Positions 11,765 to 23,949 of a DNA stretch of 64,000 nucleotides are shown here, piece by piece. The number at the start of each line of letters is the position of its first letter. Within the stretch, counting starts at the first letter, position 1. Made by a program: the position numbers and the translations under genes. The notes under the pieces were generated by a model. The model made no database searches. It saw nothing but the letters and a program-made list of their open reading frames with translations, and had not been told where the DNA came from. Origin of the DNA: Eonycteris spelaea (Eukaryota > Chordata > Mammalia > Chiroptera > Pteropodidae); assembly GCA_003508835.1 (NCBI GenBank), contig PUFA01000144.1:248001-312000 (forward strand), read 5' to 3'.

Positions 11765-12504
11765 AATTCTTTTCCTTTCTAGCAAAAGAATTTCAATCCT
11801 GTTTATAGTATTTTAAAAACAGAAATACTATCTATGAGATCCTGTGGGATTTCCCCTAATCTTAACTCCAGGAAAAAAAAGCATACTTAAAGCAAAGGCT
11901 CCAAAGTATTAGGAGCTATTGTTTTGAAATATTTAAAACACAGGCTCCTGGTGGGAAGGGGCAGTAGTATTTTGATTTTCCTGACTATCTATTATCTTCC
12001 AGTCTTAATTATTATTTTACAAAAGCAATTTCATTCCGGATTTAGTTATAGACAGTGCCTACCTTATACAAATCTCTGTAATGAAAGCATCACAGTTCCA
12101 AAGGACTTAGTATCTTATATTATACTGTAGAAGCAACATATATGATTCATGCACCATGGATAATTACTTGGTGACTCCTCACTAGTTTTAAAGACTGACT
12201 TGGTTGTGGTCATTCCGACCATCTCTTAGTATACATTTTTGATATCTGATTTAGTACTTTGGTGGTGACATGTGCATTCCAATCTTGTTTGAAACATGAA
12301 ATCCCAAATCAAATAGCTGCAAATTTGAAATAGCTACTTGTAATTATGCACTAATCTACGTTTTGAGATTTATTACTTATTCTTAAGTATGCATGGTTAT
12401 TTTTACTTTCAATGTACTTAAATTTTGAACCAGTGTATTATATACATTAACTTTTCATATAGTTACAAGTTCTCTTCTCTTTTTGCGATAGGCTGTTAAC
12501 AGAG
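11765..12504. other. Unique AT-rich sequence, no gene seen
   Basis: No recognised repeat. Open frame 11924-12130 is short and hydrophobic without a family match that I know. Confidence 0.4.
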
Positions 12505-12720
12505 AGGCAGTTTGGAAATGGAAGGAGGCTGGGCTTGATTTGGATCAAGACCTCAGACCTAGCTTTGAACCCTGGTTCAACTATCTACAAGCGAGGTGAC
12601 ATTGGGCCAATTATTTAAACTCTCTTGGTCTCAGTTTTCTCATCTGTCTACTAGGAATGGTACTTTTGCCATAAGGGTTAAAATGAAGTAACTTGTGTGT
12701 GTCAGGGCCCCTAATCTGCC
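12505..12720 (+). repeat. MIR SINE, near full length
   Basis: Includes the tRNA-derived head ('gctttgaaccctggttcaac' at about 12560-12580), the central core ('gtgacattgggccaattatt'), and 'ctcggttttctcatctgt'-type sequence followed by a 'gttaaaatgaagtaac' tail. It is one of the best preserved MIR copies in the window. Confidence 0.85.
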
Positions 12721-13244
12721 TAAACTGGCATTTTAATTTTCCAAAGATCTGAAGTTTCTTGAGTTTAGGTGTCTACATGCTATAGAACTCTTTGAAGGAA
12801 AACTCATCCAGAGGAAGAGAGAGTCAGGCAAGAAGACAAACTTTGAAACCAAGCCGGGAAGTTGATCAAGAGAAGTAATCTTAGCATATTTGTATTCGTC
12901 ATTCTATAACCTTGTGTGAGAGTTATAAAGAACTAAAAGCAAAAACTGAACGAGCTGCTTCTCTAAAGATTTTACAACATACTGGTGCAAAATTGGTACT
13001 ATTTGAGGCTCTGTCTTCCTCACTTCCAGGACAGCACTGTAGGGAGGCGTCAGTAACAGTAGTTATGCCTGGTGAAAGCAGTGGATTCTAGTGAGAGTTA
13101 GAGTAATTCCTGGCAAAAGTAGTGTAAAGGGAATGGGATGTCCCAATAGAGGTAGCTGCCATGCTCAGAGAAGGAACATTCCACCCAAAGTACCCAGTGG
13201 AAGAATAGGTAACCAGCAGACGTGCCCAGGAAAAACCAACTTGG
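12721..13244. other. Unique sequence, no gene seen
   Basis: No repeat or exon recognised. Confidence 0.4.
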
Positions 13245-13371
13245 GCTGTGCTGTCTGATCTGATACCACTAACCACATGTGGCTATTTAAATCAAGATGA
13301 ATTAAAATTAAAAATTCAGTTCCTCAGTCTAAGAGATCCAGCAATGTAGAAAGTTCTATTGGATAATACTG
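13245..13371 (-). mobile_element. MER3-like hAT MITE, internally deleted
   Basis: Begins with a diverged 'ctgtgctgtccaata' terminal sequence, contains 'actaaccacatgtggctatt' and the AT-rich 'ttaaaattaaaaattcagtt' centre plus 'cctcag'. It then jumps to the other terminus, 'gtagaaagttctattggata' and 'atactg'. The expected second 'ccacatgtggcta' block is missing, so the copy is about 127 bp against about 210 bp for the family as I remember it. The family name is from memory. Confidence 0.65.
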
Positions 13372-13782
13372 CACTAGTAGATGATGGGTTTGTTCCAAAG
13401 CACATGTGAAAGATCCCCTAGAGCCTCCGAAGTGTCTGAAGACTGAGGCAGAGGGTTTGGAGAACCTGGAACAGCAGTTAGGGATAAGAGCAGGTGAAAT
13501 AGGAACTATTATCTTTAACATGACTTTGTTTTACCCAAGGTAAAATGGGGAAATTCGGCGTATACACACACAAAAAGCCCAGTACATTGCCTTGAACATA
13601 AAGGTTTCAACAAATATAAACCCTCTTTTGCTTAAGATCTTTGAGTCAATGTTATTAATTTTTAATTTACCTATCATCCTTTTGCCAGAAGGATCTTCCT
13701 ACTATCCATATTAGATTCTCAGCCTCTTCAATGTTTCCAAGGACTCTTCATTGTATAAAGAACATGATGCAAAGTTCTGAGA
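13372..13782. other. Unique sequence
   Basis: No recognised repeat. Short open frames only. Confidence 0.35.
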
Positions 13783-14003
13783 CTCATGTCTTGCCAAGAT
13801 GAGCACTGACACTAGAGCCAGGATATAAATCCCAGCTCTGGTATTTGTTGGCTGGGGATTGTACCACTGGTTCACCTCCTCGAGCCTCAGATCTCTCATC
13901 TGTAAAATGAGGTTAATATTAGCACTGACTTCATTAAGTTGTTATGAATGCCTGGTATACCTATCAGCACTAAAAAAGTGTTTATTAAATAAATGTCTGT
14001 ATT
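13783..14003 (+). repeat. MIR SINE
   Basis: Plus-strand MIR with 'ggatataaatcccagctctg', 'gcctcagatctctcatctgt', 'aaaatgaggttaatattagc', 'ttgttatgaatgcctggtat' and an 'aaataaatg' end. The order and spacing fit the whole MIR body. Confidence 0.85.
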
Positions 14004-14224
14004 CCTCAATAATCTGGTCCATGATCACATTTCAAGTTTGCCTTTGACTATGACCCATTTCCTTCTCTACATTTTAACCACACATCATTCCCCCAACTTG
14101 ACTTAAATTTCTTATCTTCTTTTTATATATATTGAAATACTATATATGTACCCTTCAAAATGTATATATTCTTAAATTTTTTCCTAGATTAGCCCAATTT
14201 TAGCATGCTCCTAGCTTTTTGTAC

Positions 14225-14400
14225 TTCACAAAAAGTTCATAACTTTATCAACCTTATAAGCATTATAACTTTTATGTTCTGCTTGGTCTTTACTTGTCTG
14301 TATTCACCCTACACTGTAAATCCCCGCAAGAATTATCCATGCTCATAGTCCCCAGAACATATATCTAAAATAGGTGTTCAGTAAATGTTCCTAAGAGAGT
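14225..14400 (+). repeat. L2-like 3' end
   Basis: Contains 'ctacactgtaaatccccgca', 'atgctcatagtccccagaac' and 'taggtgttcagtaaatgttc', following the order of the L2 3' terminal region (actgtaagctccttgagggc ... gtatccccagcgcc ... gtaggcgctcaataaatgtt). Confidence 0.6.
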
Positions 14401-16685
14401 GAGCCGAGGGAAGGTAGGGCATACCCTTCAACCAGTTCTGTAAAATTTTCACTTTGAGTGCTAGATTTTAGAATTCGAGCATAAGTGACTTTTCAACAAT
14501 ATCAGGCATAATAACCTCCAGATAATGAGTACAGAAATTGTTTAATTTCCATTATGTGTTCTGCTTAATGCCAAATGTCTAGATTTCTTTGAATATGGCA
14601 GCATGAAAGGATAAGCCATAACCTTCAAGGACTGAAAGCGGCAACACTAGATCTAAACACTCAGTGTGGTCAGTCCACTATCCCCTTGTTAATTTCCCAT
14701 GCAAATTATTTCTGAAGCACCTTCCGGAAGCGTCACAAGGATGCCCCATGGAGGACAGTAGTCTGGAACCCAAATGCTCATTTGTGGATACTGCTCTTGC
14801 TGGAAAAGGACAGGCTCAGGATAGTTCTGTCCCTGGTCAAATGGACCTGTTGTTTTTTCTTAATGGGTTATTGATTTTTAAGGATTAAAATGGACTTTAC
14901 TTATACAGAAACAATAATATCACATAAGAAAATGATGAAATGCTGGATCATGAACAGATGTTTTCTAAACTATTTCACAAAAGTATTTTAACCAAGAAGA
15001 TGATGAGCAACAACAACAGTACATTGGTAGTGTCCCAGGAAGGCACATCGCTGAACAAAAGAACCAGAGAGATGCACAAAATGTGTATACGTGGGCCATT
15101 CTTTCATTGGATAATTCTCCCATGAATGATAATTATCAACATTTGTGTAATAGGCCCATCTTGGTTCAGAGAGGGATCCAAATTTCCAACCAGGGAAATT
15201 ATTTTGAGTAACTAGAACATGGGTCATATAACCAACAAATTGTCAGGATCATCTACCCTATTCTCCTCTCATCGGATTGCAGTGACTAACATTTTAAAAA
15301 ATGTATGCATGTACTCAGCATTTGAGTTTATCAACCCACTCATGGCCATCAAGGCTTTTTGCATGGGACATTTTACTGTCTCCCTCCAAAAAATGTAATA
15401 ATATCCCCAGTTACTAAACTGATTCAAGTGTTATCTCTGAAGTTTCTAGATAATCTCTATTTTAAAAAATATTTTATTGATGTTTAAAAACCACAGGAAT
15501 TATATAATTTTTTTTCTAATGGGTTCAAAACTTAGTATCATGTGATATGTTCTCATCTTGGCCAAGGCTATTGGAATCTGTCAGGGAAAATCCCCCAACA
15601 GAGTCCCTCACTCTCCTTATGTTTTTACACCATTTTTAAGATCATAAGCAAATAAGGCCCACTTCTTCTTAGCCTCTAAATTTTCCTGGATGATTTTATT
15701 TCTTTGTTGGAAATATAAAATGCAGCTTTATGAGCTTTAAGAGACTAAAGAAAATCGCTACTAGTGGTATCTTTTTATTGCCCACAATTCATTCTGCTGA
15801 AAAAGGCTGTTATGTTCTTAGAGTTGATTATTGCTCAGTCTTAAATTCCTAATTGTTTTAGATTTTTCACTTATTTTAGACATTTTCACTTTGCCCCCTA
15901 GAGTAAATTAAGATGAAAGGTAAATTAAAAGAGAGGAATTCAACATAAAGAGAATAAATAAACAAAACACAGATCGCAAAGCAAGAATGAAAACAAGGTC
16001 TCCCAGACCGATCTGTTAAAGGAATGCTACAAATGTGAAGTGTTTACTATTTTAAAACATTAATCATGCACTCACTCTGTTTATTTAGCTATCAATGTTT
16101 TTCCTGTAACTCTGACTTGAAAATGTGTAAGCTGTTTAGAATTAGGACTCAAACCGAGGCCAAATGATATTTTGATTATTTATATTGCAAAGCTTGTCTC
16201 GAAACTTCAGAGATGCAGTCTTTTCATTTCAATTCACACCTTTTAAAAAAGTCATTATTATTTTGTATAATGTGACATCTCAAATAACTTTTATTGCCAC
16301 CCACTACCATATGCCTAAGTTGCAGCCATTAAAGATAGGGAACCCAAGCCCTCCATCAATGGGCCTATTCAGAAGATTGTCATCATATTGCTTTCACCTA
16401 GAATCTATGCAACAACTCTAAAATACTCCATTTTAAGACTGGCTTAGTAATCAGAATTAGGAGTTCCAAAGAATCAAAGTTTCTCAAGTTTCTAGAAGTA
16501 TTTTCTTCATAGATATTCGTTATTTTAAATAAATTTAACAACTTAAATCTGCTATCCAAACATAGACACCGAAGCTACCAAATAGTCATATAAATAGGAT
16601 CTTCTCCTCTGACCTCACAAAATTACAGATCCTGTAAGGACAGAAACAGATCACATAAGTTGATTTATTATTTCTGCCCATTGAG
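14401..16685. other. Long unique AT-rich stretch, no gene seen
   Basis: No transposon is recognised with confidence over about 2.3 kb. Short open frames (14664-14888, 14940-15125, 16185-16421) have no domain and overlap antisense frames of similar length. A 20-bp resemblance to bat SINE/L1 tails near 15460 is too short to call. Confidence 0.4.
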
Positions 16686-16697
16686 AAAGACAGGAAA

Positions 16698-16733
16698 TAC
16701 CGTTTCTCACCCTTTTGGGTAAGATCAGTGCAA
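16698..16733 (+). pseudogene. U2 snRNA 5'-end retrocopied fragment
   Basis: About 31 bp (16699-16730) match the first 32 nt of U2 small nuclear RNA (the segment with cttctcggccttttggctaa): here gtttctcacccttttgggta followed by agatcagtg. Around 26 positions agree by eye. The match stops just before the branch-point recognition sequence GTAGTA and is followed by a short A-rich tail. The insert is bracketed by a perfect 12-bp direct repeat aaagacaggaaa (16686-16697 and 16734-16745), the mark of target-primed reverse transcription by L1 machinery. It is far too short to be functional. Confidence 0.75.
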
Positions 16734-16745
16734 AAAGACAGGAAA

Positions 16746-19180
16746 GCATTAGGATTTTCTTCTGGAATAAGAATATGGAAAAATTCTCCCCATTAAAATA
16801 CCTAGACAAGATCATGGATAAGATTCCAAAAAGTGTATTTTCCTTGAAAATTGTTATTGCTGCCATTAAATTATCCATACAACTCAGGTGTGCTGGAAAA
16901 TTCTGGCATCCTTATTTCCTATAGCTGACCCAAAATTCCCTCCAGTATCCAAAGCATTTCTTCTAATTTAACAGTTCAACCTCGTATGAGAACTATTTCT
17001 TCCCCCACGGCCCCTTCTGTGATGGGTGTGGGGGTGTCATGACTCATAGCGGATCTCCATCTGGCTCTTGGGCTGTTGTCTGCTTTAGGGTTTCATTTGG
17101 TGCTTGGTGGGTTACAGCTGATTCTAACATATTTCTTATTCAGTGTTCTAAGAATACCCACTCTCATGCTGGCAAGCCACCCTGTGCATTGCCTGGCTCT
17201 CTGTTTTGGCCTTTAAGAAACTCAGCAGACCAGCCCCTGCCTACATCTGACCTTTTCTCCACAGTCCCTGAGAACCAGAAAAGCTTGTCAGTCAGGTCAT
17301 GGGGATTTCCTTGTGTTTTATCTCATCATCCTCCTAAGAGTGATATTTGCCTTCCCCCTTTCTCTATGGCTACAAGAACAGAGTAGGTATTGAGGATGGG
17401 ACATGATTTATGTGAAGAGAAATGAAAGTTTCATCAATTTTGTAGTTTCAAATTTGTGTCCTATTAGTTATGGAGAAGGCCCACTGTGGGGACAGTGGGT
17501 GCTAGTGCTTCCAAATGCCTACTTTCTGTGTCCTTTACCAACCCTCATCCTTCACTGGTAGCTCTCTATCTGCTCTCTGGGTGCCCAGTGCCCTTACAAA
17601 CTACTCACCTTCTTCAAACTAAACATTTTGGACAAACTTGCTCATAGACACTCAGTATTTGATGCATCACCTGTCTTAGGGGAATTACAAAGGACTAATG
17701 AGCAAAAGCAATGAATCACTAAAAGTGGAATTTTGAGCATTAGTGGTTGAAGAAGAGCATTGTAGGCAGACAAGGAGTTTTCCAGATTCTGTGAAACAAT
17801 ACCTTGTAGATGAAATGACCTCCTGGGCTTTTTCTATTTACGTGTTAAAATGGAGATATTCACACATGCACATAGCACATACACACACTCACACATACTT
17901 CATATTAAAATATCAAGGCATGTCAACATGAGATTAACAAATATAAAATAACCTTAAAACTTATAAATATTCTAGAAATATAAACTGCTACTGTATGTCA
18001 ACTCATTTGATGCTGACCTCATTAAATAAAGAAACAATAAAGAATCACAGAAAAAAATAAAGAATTACAGAAATGACAGGGAAATCTCATATAATTCAAC
18101 TGGTTCCAGAATCACCCAAAGAATTGACTTTTGACATAGTGTTTTTACCTAATGATAAAAATGGCCACAGACATTTTGCTGTGACCAGTCATCGACAAAA
18201 TGTCAACTGTCCTGTCTTGCAAAAGACATGATTTCAGGCAAATCTAAATATGTTTACAAAAGATGACTTAAAAAAAAATTTGTTTCGCATTCTTAAGCTA
18301 TGGAAGTCTGAATTAGTGATGTTTTAGTTACCGCAGTAAAACAGTTTCCAGTATTTTTAATATACAATACTTCTTAGAGAATTTTTTTCTTCATTTTCCT
18401 ATTTCCATGAAATTTTTAAAGAGCGGGCATTTTGGCAGCATTTGGTGTCTATGCCTCAGCTTGGTCTGGCAGCCCGCTCATGCCTCCTGATAGCATTTTG
18501 AGGAACAAACCTGGATGTGCTCAGGTAGGTATACGTGGATGGGCTTTGTCTTTGGACATGTCCAGACAAACTTCGGTGATGGTGTCATTAAATTTATTGC
18601 TTCTGTAAAGATCAATTATCTTTTCAAAATTCAATTTGAAGCTTCAGTCAAATCCCTTGCCTCCTCTACTGCTAAAGTTTTCACAAGTACCCATCACAGA
18701 GTATGACAACCATGTTGCTCTGAAGTGGGAAAGCCTCCATCCTTGGGTGATATTGGCTTCAGTGGGTAACTTTTCTCCTTTAGGGAGGATCATTACCATG
18801 TTGCTACTCAACCTTCCTTCCTTAACAGCCCAAAGTGCCCCTATTTGTTATGACACAAACATGGCATAGGGTTACCACACATCAGGGATGCTCAAATATG
18901 CCATCATATTTGCAGTGCATCTGCTACCAGTCTTTCAAGGCTCTCCTCAGGTGATGGGGCATCTACAATTACTTTCCAGATGAAAAAAAAGCAAATGTAA
19001 GAAAGTGCCTCCCATGGTGAGAAACAGCGTCATCTTCTAAGGGAAACAGATTGCCTGCTACTGCAGAAATAATTTATTATTTCTTGAGTTCAATTTGGGT
19101 AGTCACTCAACAGTCAATATTTTTAAATTAAATGTATATACATATAATAATAGCTTTGGGGGCACTTATTATCTGTTTGA
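16746..19180. other. Unique sequence, no gene seen
   Basis: The interval contains a less AT-rich part (about 17000-17390) with a 115-codon open frame lacking any recognisable domain, and a loose CA-rich patch at about 17865-17900. A short near-duplication 'aataaagaat(c/t)acagaaa' lies at about 18030-18072. None of this is enough to call a gene. Confidence 0.4.
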
Positions 19181-19184
19181 TTCC

Positions 19185-19320
19185 GATTCCACATTTGGTG
19201 TTTCATTTAAATTATCTCCAAACTTCAATAATCCTGTAGGTATTATTTATTTTTGAGGAAATGTAAGCTTTGAGAAGGAAAGGGATCAGTCAGTACGGTG
19301 CAGCGTGAGATTGCAAACTC
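19185..19320 (-). repeat. MIR-type SINE fragment
   Basis: 'cttcaataatcctgtaggta', 'ttatttatttttgaggaaat' and 'gctttgagaaggaaagggat' follow the antisense MIR order (aatcctcacaacaaccctatgaggta, gaggaaactgaggc). Confidence 0.5.
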
Positions 19321-20619
19321 AGGAATTCTGAGTCCCTGCATGGTGTTAAATTTTATATTTCACAACTTGGGACACCATATTCTATGCTTTTGGCTCACCT
19401 TTAACCCCAGCCACAGTGGTGGCAGCCAGTCTTGCACAGGGATAACCTGCATTGTCTTCCTCAGCTATATGGCGTAGGTCCTGAAGGTCTTCTGACCTTG
19501 TGACACTGGGCTGTACTCACACGACCAAATATCCATTAGGTGCCGAGAAGTGTCAAGAGTTGCTCAGGGCTTTTCCCTTATGTTCCTTGGGACAATTCTA
19601 CAATTCGTGTGCACACCTCCTCAGAAAGTGCCAGAGAGCTCAAGCTTGTTAATCATATTGGTGGCTGATCAATAAATGCCCGCTTGAACCGCTTTATTCT
19701 CCCATTCCTATTTCTTGTTTCCTGGAAACAATTCCCCAAAAAAGTTTGTCTCCACTCTGCTCTAGAGGAAATCCAGGGTAAAACAAATACATTATGTCAC
19801 ACTCTAAAAGTGGCAGCTGAATGTATCAAATGAGGAATGATTTGTTGGTTTTTTTTTTTAGGAAATCTCTTTAATGGGCTTTCTTTGGTTTTCAAAGGCA
19901 AGGCCTTTGAAAGTCTGGAAGGAGAGCCATAAGCAATGGGAAGTAAGCAGCAATGTAAAACAAAAGAGTTTTCGATAGGTGGAGATGTGATTCTGATATT
20001 AGCTGAGTATAGACCTTGGGGAGGAGGTAGGTGTATAGACAAGAAAAGAGGAGTAAAGATACTCTGATATGGATGAAGGCATGAGCCTCAGAAAGGTAAC
20101 TAGATCTAAGGAGAGAAATGTTCAGCAGGTGATCAACTGTGATGGAGTATGACCACAGACTTCATGATTAGCAGTGTTTGTTCTAGAACGTCTGGGTTGA
20201 ATGGCTCTCGTGATTTTCTCAAATCTACAGCAAAGTTGCTTAACCATGGCAACGTAATGCGACTCTTACGACAATCTGGGGAATACAGGTAGGGGCTCTG
20301 TCTGTACTCAGGGATGAGTTAGGAGGAAAAAGGGCCATAGCCTGCCCAAGTGCTAACTGAAGCAAGAACAATAGGACAGTTTTGGGTAGTGGCCTGGGTG
20401 AGAATTGACAGACAACGGAATGGGACATTAAGTACCTACCAGGAACAAGCAAAAAATTCAGGAGCAAGGCTACCTATAGTTACATAGGGAACAGGTTTGA
20501 GTTGTTTAATTTAGCTATTAAAGATAAAAACAGAAGAACTTGGGAATATTGGGGCAAATATGCAAATGTGAAGTTAAAGAAATGGTCAGGGAGAATGTTA
20601 TTAATACATTTCATAAACC
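19321..20619. other. Unique sequence; possible LTR-like piece not resolved
   Basis: No family could be named. A segment at about 19560-19720 with aataaatgcccgcttgaacc has the look of an old LTR polyadenylation region, but no TG...CA borders or duplicated flank could be shown. Confidence 0.3.
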
Positions 20620-20860
20620 TTGAATATTCATTTGTTCCTTAAATATTTTTTAGATCTCCATTATGTGCCAAGCACTAGTCTAGACACTGGAGGGGGGAGG
20701 AGAGACGCAATGAACAGAATAAAAAAATATGTATACTCTATTGGGTGGGGAGGGGAAATAGAAAAAAGTAGTAAAAATAAAGTGTTCATTGGACAATAAT
20801 AAGTTCTATGAAGAAAATAAAAGAGAAAGGGGGACTTGAAATGTTTGAGAAATAGAGAAA
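20620..20860 (+). repeat. Ancient mammalian interspersed repeat (L2-like)
   Basis: 'ctccattatgtgccaagcac' then 'tagtctagacactgg' matches the widely dispersed 'ctactatgtgccaggcactg' core. It is followed by a degraded 'gtgctatgaagaaaataaaa' block ('gttctatgaagaaaataaaa' at about 20802-20821), which the family carries downstream. Confidence 0.6.
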
Positions 20861-23269
20861 TGGGGAATGTTGGTTTTTTTATGTATCTTGCCAAAGAGCA
20901 AGTTTTGTGGACTGTGACAACCAAGGCCATGTATCTAGGCTTCATCAAACACTTATTTAAAAATGTGAAGTGTCATCTGATTATTTGCTGTGGGCAAAGT
21001 ACTGAGCTAGGCAACATGGAGAAACAAAGATGAACAAAGAAATATTTTCCAGGATCTTCCAGGCTAACAAAGGTGCTTAAGTATTTACAGTCTAGCAGAC
21101 TCTCTCCATCAGGGTCTCACAAGAGAATTAAGGCCTGATGCCTCTGGGTACCATTTTCAGTAATGGATTAACCTCTCTGCTATGTATCCAGAGTGTCACT
21201 TACAAAGCATCCTTGGGATAATTGAAAAAGAAAATAATTATTCAAATTATTTTTTGTTTTCCATATAGAGATAAGGAACCTCAACTGAGAAAGGCTGAAA
21301 GAGGTAGGATAAAAAACAGATCCTACACCTGCTTTGCTTGTTTTATTTTTGGTGGTAGTTGTTTACTTTTGAAGACATTCAGGCCACCTATACCAGCAGC
21401 TGTTATTATGAGATAAATATGCTAAGACATAGCAAGACAATTTGGCTTCTACAATTTGTTTGGTTTAAACAAAATATTTATCTTGGAAAATTACATTTAT
21501 GACATTCATAAAAAGAGATATAATGATCACTTCATTACCTTCCTTGGAATTTTACTTGAGGCTTGAATAAGACTAAAACCACCTGGATACCACTAGAAGA
21601 TACACCACATAGCATAAAGGTTAAAGCCATTCAATTCTTGACTCTTTATTTTAAGTTATTTTGTGGTAAGGCTTTGGCTGCTGCTCCAGACTAGAAATTT
21701 TCCTATTGCTTAACACTGGCAAATATGCTTATGAAATACACTTAAGAATGTTGAACCTATGTTACCAACTTGCTCATTCAAATTATTTTGTTCCATTGTT
21801 CTGTGCTGTTGTACTGTCCCTGCCTAGAGCCCTTGGCTATTTCTCAAGGGTTGTAACTCACTTTGTCCTCTCCTTTTAGCTGGAGTAGACTTCAATCTAC
21901 AAGACTGTACTATCCCCTAATGAAATAATGGATCAAGGCAGCCTACCTCCATTGCTGCCAAAATCATTAGGTGACAAGTTGATAGGAAATTTTTTAATGA
22001 ATGGATCAGACTGATGCCATTTGGGGAGCCATTCACTGATTGATTAACCAGATATTATGTACTTTGGGATATGATACAATAGGAAAGACACAGCAACACC
22101 TATGAAATCTTCTTGGCCACAAATTTGAGCCATAATCGAACTAAATGTCTAGATCTCACTAGTGTTCAGGAAATAAAGGAAATAGAGAAACCAGTTAAAT
22201 GACACTAAGAGGAAGCAATCAACCAAATCTATTCCACAGAATAAAAAATAACTAATGGCTATAGACTAAAAGAAAATTGAGAGGAATAACCATCATCATG
22301 TAGGTTCCAGAGTTCTGTCTAAAATAAACATTTCAGACATGGAGTGGCCACAAATCCATATGCCTTACCAAGCAAAGCTTCTTAACGTGTTTTCTCTTTT
22401 GAGAAGACATGTCTTATCTAGTTTTACTTAGAATTCTTCTGCTTCCTGTCCTCTCATGATCTCTCTTAGCTAATACTCTGATTGTAAGTGGGTGATGACT
22501 TAATCTTTGTTGTTAAAACAGCTTCTTCTGACTAAAAAATAAACATGGATTATAACATATTTCAATGCTTCAAACTTGGAGAAATTGCTATAGAACTGGC
22601 CCAATAATACAGGTTTCAAAAAAAAAAACCAAAATGCCTCAAAGCATTTTCAAACCTTGGTGACCAGATTAGGGCTTTAGAGATTTTAACACAGAGAAGT
22701 CACAACCACATTCTAACTTATTCCAGCTCACATGTCCAGAAAGATAATTTGGGGTTGGCATCGAAAACTGGATTTATCATCTAACCCCATGCCCAAGAAC
22801 ATACATGTTAGAGATTAGTAATTAGCCCCTGGACCTTAAGTGGCAGCATTTTAACTTTCTGCATATGGAGTTGATCATTCCTACCAAACCCAAGAAACTT
22901 GAAATACTAGTGGTATTTCACAAAAATTATACTCTGAACATGACTGTATTCAGCCCACAATTTGTGCTAAGTTGTCTGAGACGGAAATGTATCAGCAAAG
23001 AGTCTAATGCATAGCTTAAAATGATTGATTCAAGACCAAATCAGCAACGCTAATTTCTTGCAATGCTAGTTACATATGGTTGCATTAATATTCCCTTTTC
23101 AGAAATCCAGCTGAGAATCATTATTTAATGAAAGGCTTACAGATTGCATCCTATTTAATGGCTTTCACTGCAGATCTCTTTGTAGAAATACAGAAAACAT
23201 GTAAGTGACCATGTAAAATCTATGCTGCATTTGCAATGAGCTGAAGAATTTATCTATGTGTATATACAA
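20861..23269. other. Long unique AT-rich stretch, no gene seen
   Basis: About 2.4 kb without a transposon I can name. A few A-runs, for example 22618-22629, are present. Short open frames only. Confidence 0.4.
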
Positions 23270-23450
23270 AAATGGATGTGTGCGCATATAATACATATAT
23301 ATGCATATATTATAGATACATCTATACATATATACAATATGAAAGATACACAATGTATTCTAATATATTATATAGCATGTATGTGATATATCACATAACT
23401 CATATATACATATATAATATTTAAATATACATACATATCAAGATATCATT
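23270..23450. repeat. AT-rich low-complexity (TATATACA-type) tract
   Basis: Dense runs of ATATAT/CATATA with imperfect internal symmetry, with open frames rich in Tyr/Ile/Cys/His only. It resembles other AT-rich tracts at 37.8 and 48.0 kb. Confidence 0.85.
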
Positions 23451-23504
23451 CTTATCTGTAATTTCTAAATTCACTAGTTTAAGAAATAGATTATGAGAGA
23501 TACA

Positions 23505-23735
23505 TTAGAATCTGAGTTTTCATATCAAACTGCTTTAGGTTTGAATACTGGCTACACTATTCATTATAAGTGTGTCCTTAACCAGTTTACTTCCCAATAT
23601 TTAGTTCTTCATCTTTAAAATAACAATTATAATATCTAATCTCCAAAGTATTGTTATAAAGATAAAAAAATTCAAGCAGTGAACTTAATGCAATATCTCA
23701 CAAGCAGCAAGTACTCAATAAGCATTAACTCTATT
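23505..23735 (+). repeat. MIR SINE
   Basis: Contains 'ttaggtttgaatactggcta', 'gtgtgtccttaaccagttta', 'agttcttcatctttaaaata', 'agtattgttataaagataaa' and 'agtactcaataagca' in MIR order. It is well preserved over its full length. Confidence 0.8.
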
Positions 23736-23949
23736 TTTAATGTAAAAATAACAAGAATTATAGTTTGTTACAGAATAAACTGCAGGGTTTATGGATCTTC
23801 AGGTGCTGAAGAGTTGAACCTACGTAGAGAGATGAACAAAAGATCTGTGGGTAGTCCAGACACAGAAAGTAAATGGAAAAAAGTTTGTGGAGGAATTCAT
23901 ATTTAACCAATAATAAGTCAGATTTTTTTTTCCAGGCTAAAATAAACAA

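Noticed and set aside
15460..15500. Short likeness to a bat SINE or L1 tail (aaatattttattgatg)
   Set aside because: Only about 16-20 bp and AT-rich; no further SINE body follows.
17039..17386. 115-codon open frame with mixed composition
   Set aside because: No recognisable domain, no splice or promoter context, and no neighbouring exon. Length is compatible with chance in a less AT-rich part.
19560..19720. Possible LTR polyadenylation region (aataaatgcccgcttgaacc)
   Set aside because: No TG/CA borders, no duplicated flanks and no partner LTR or internal region could be seen.
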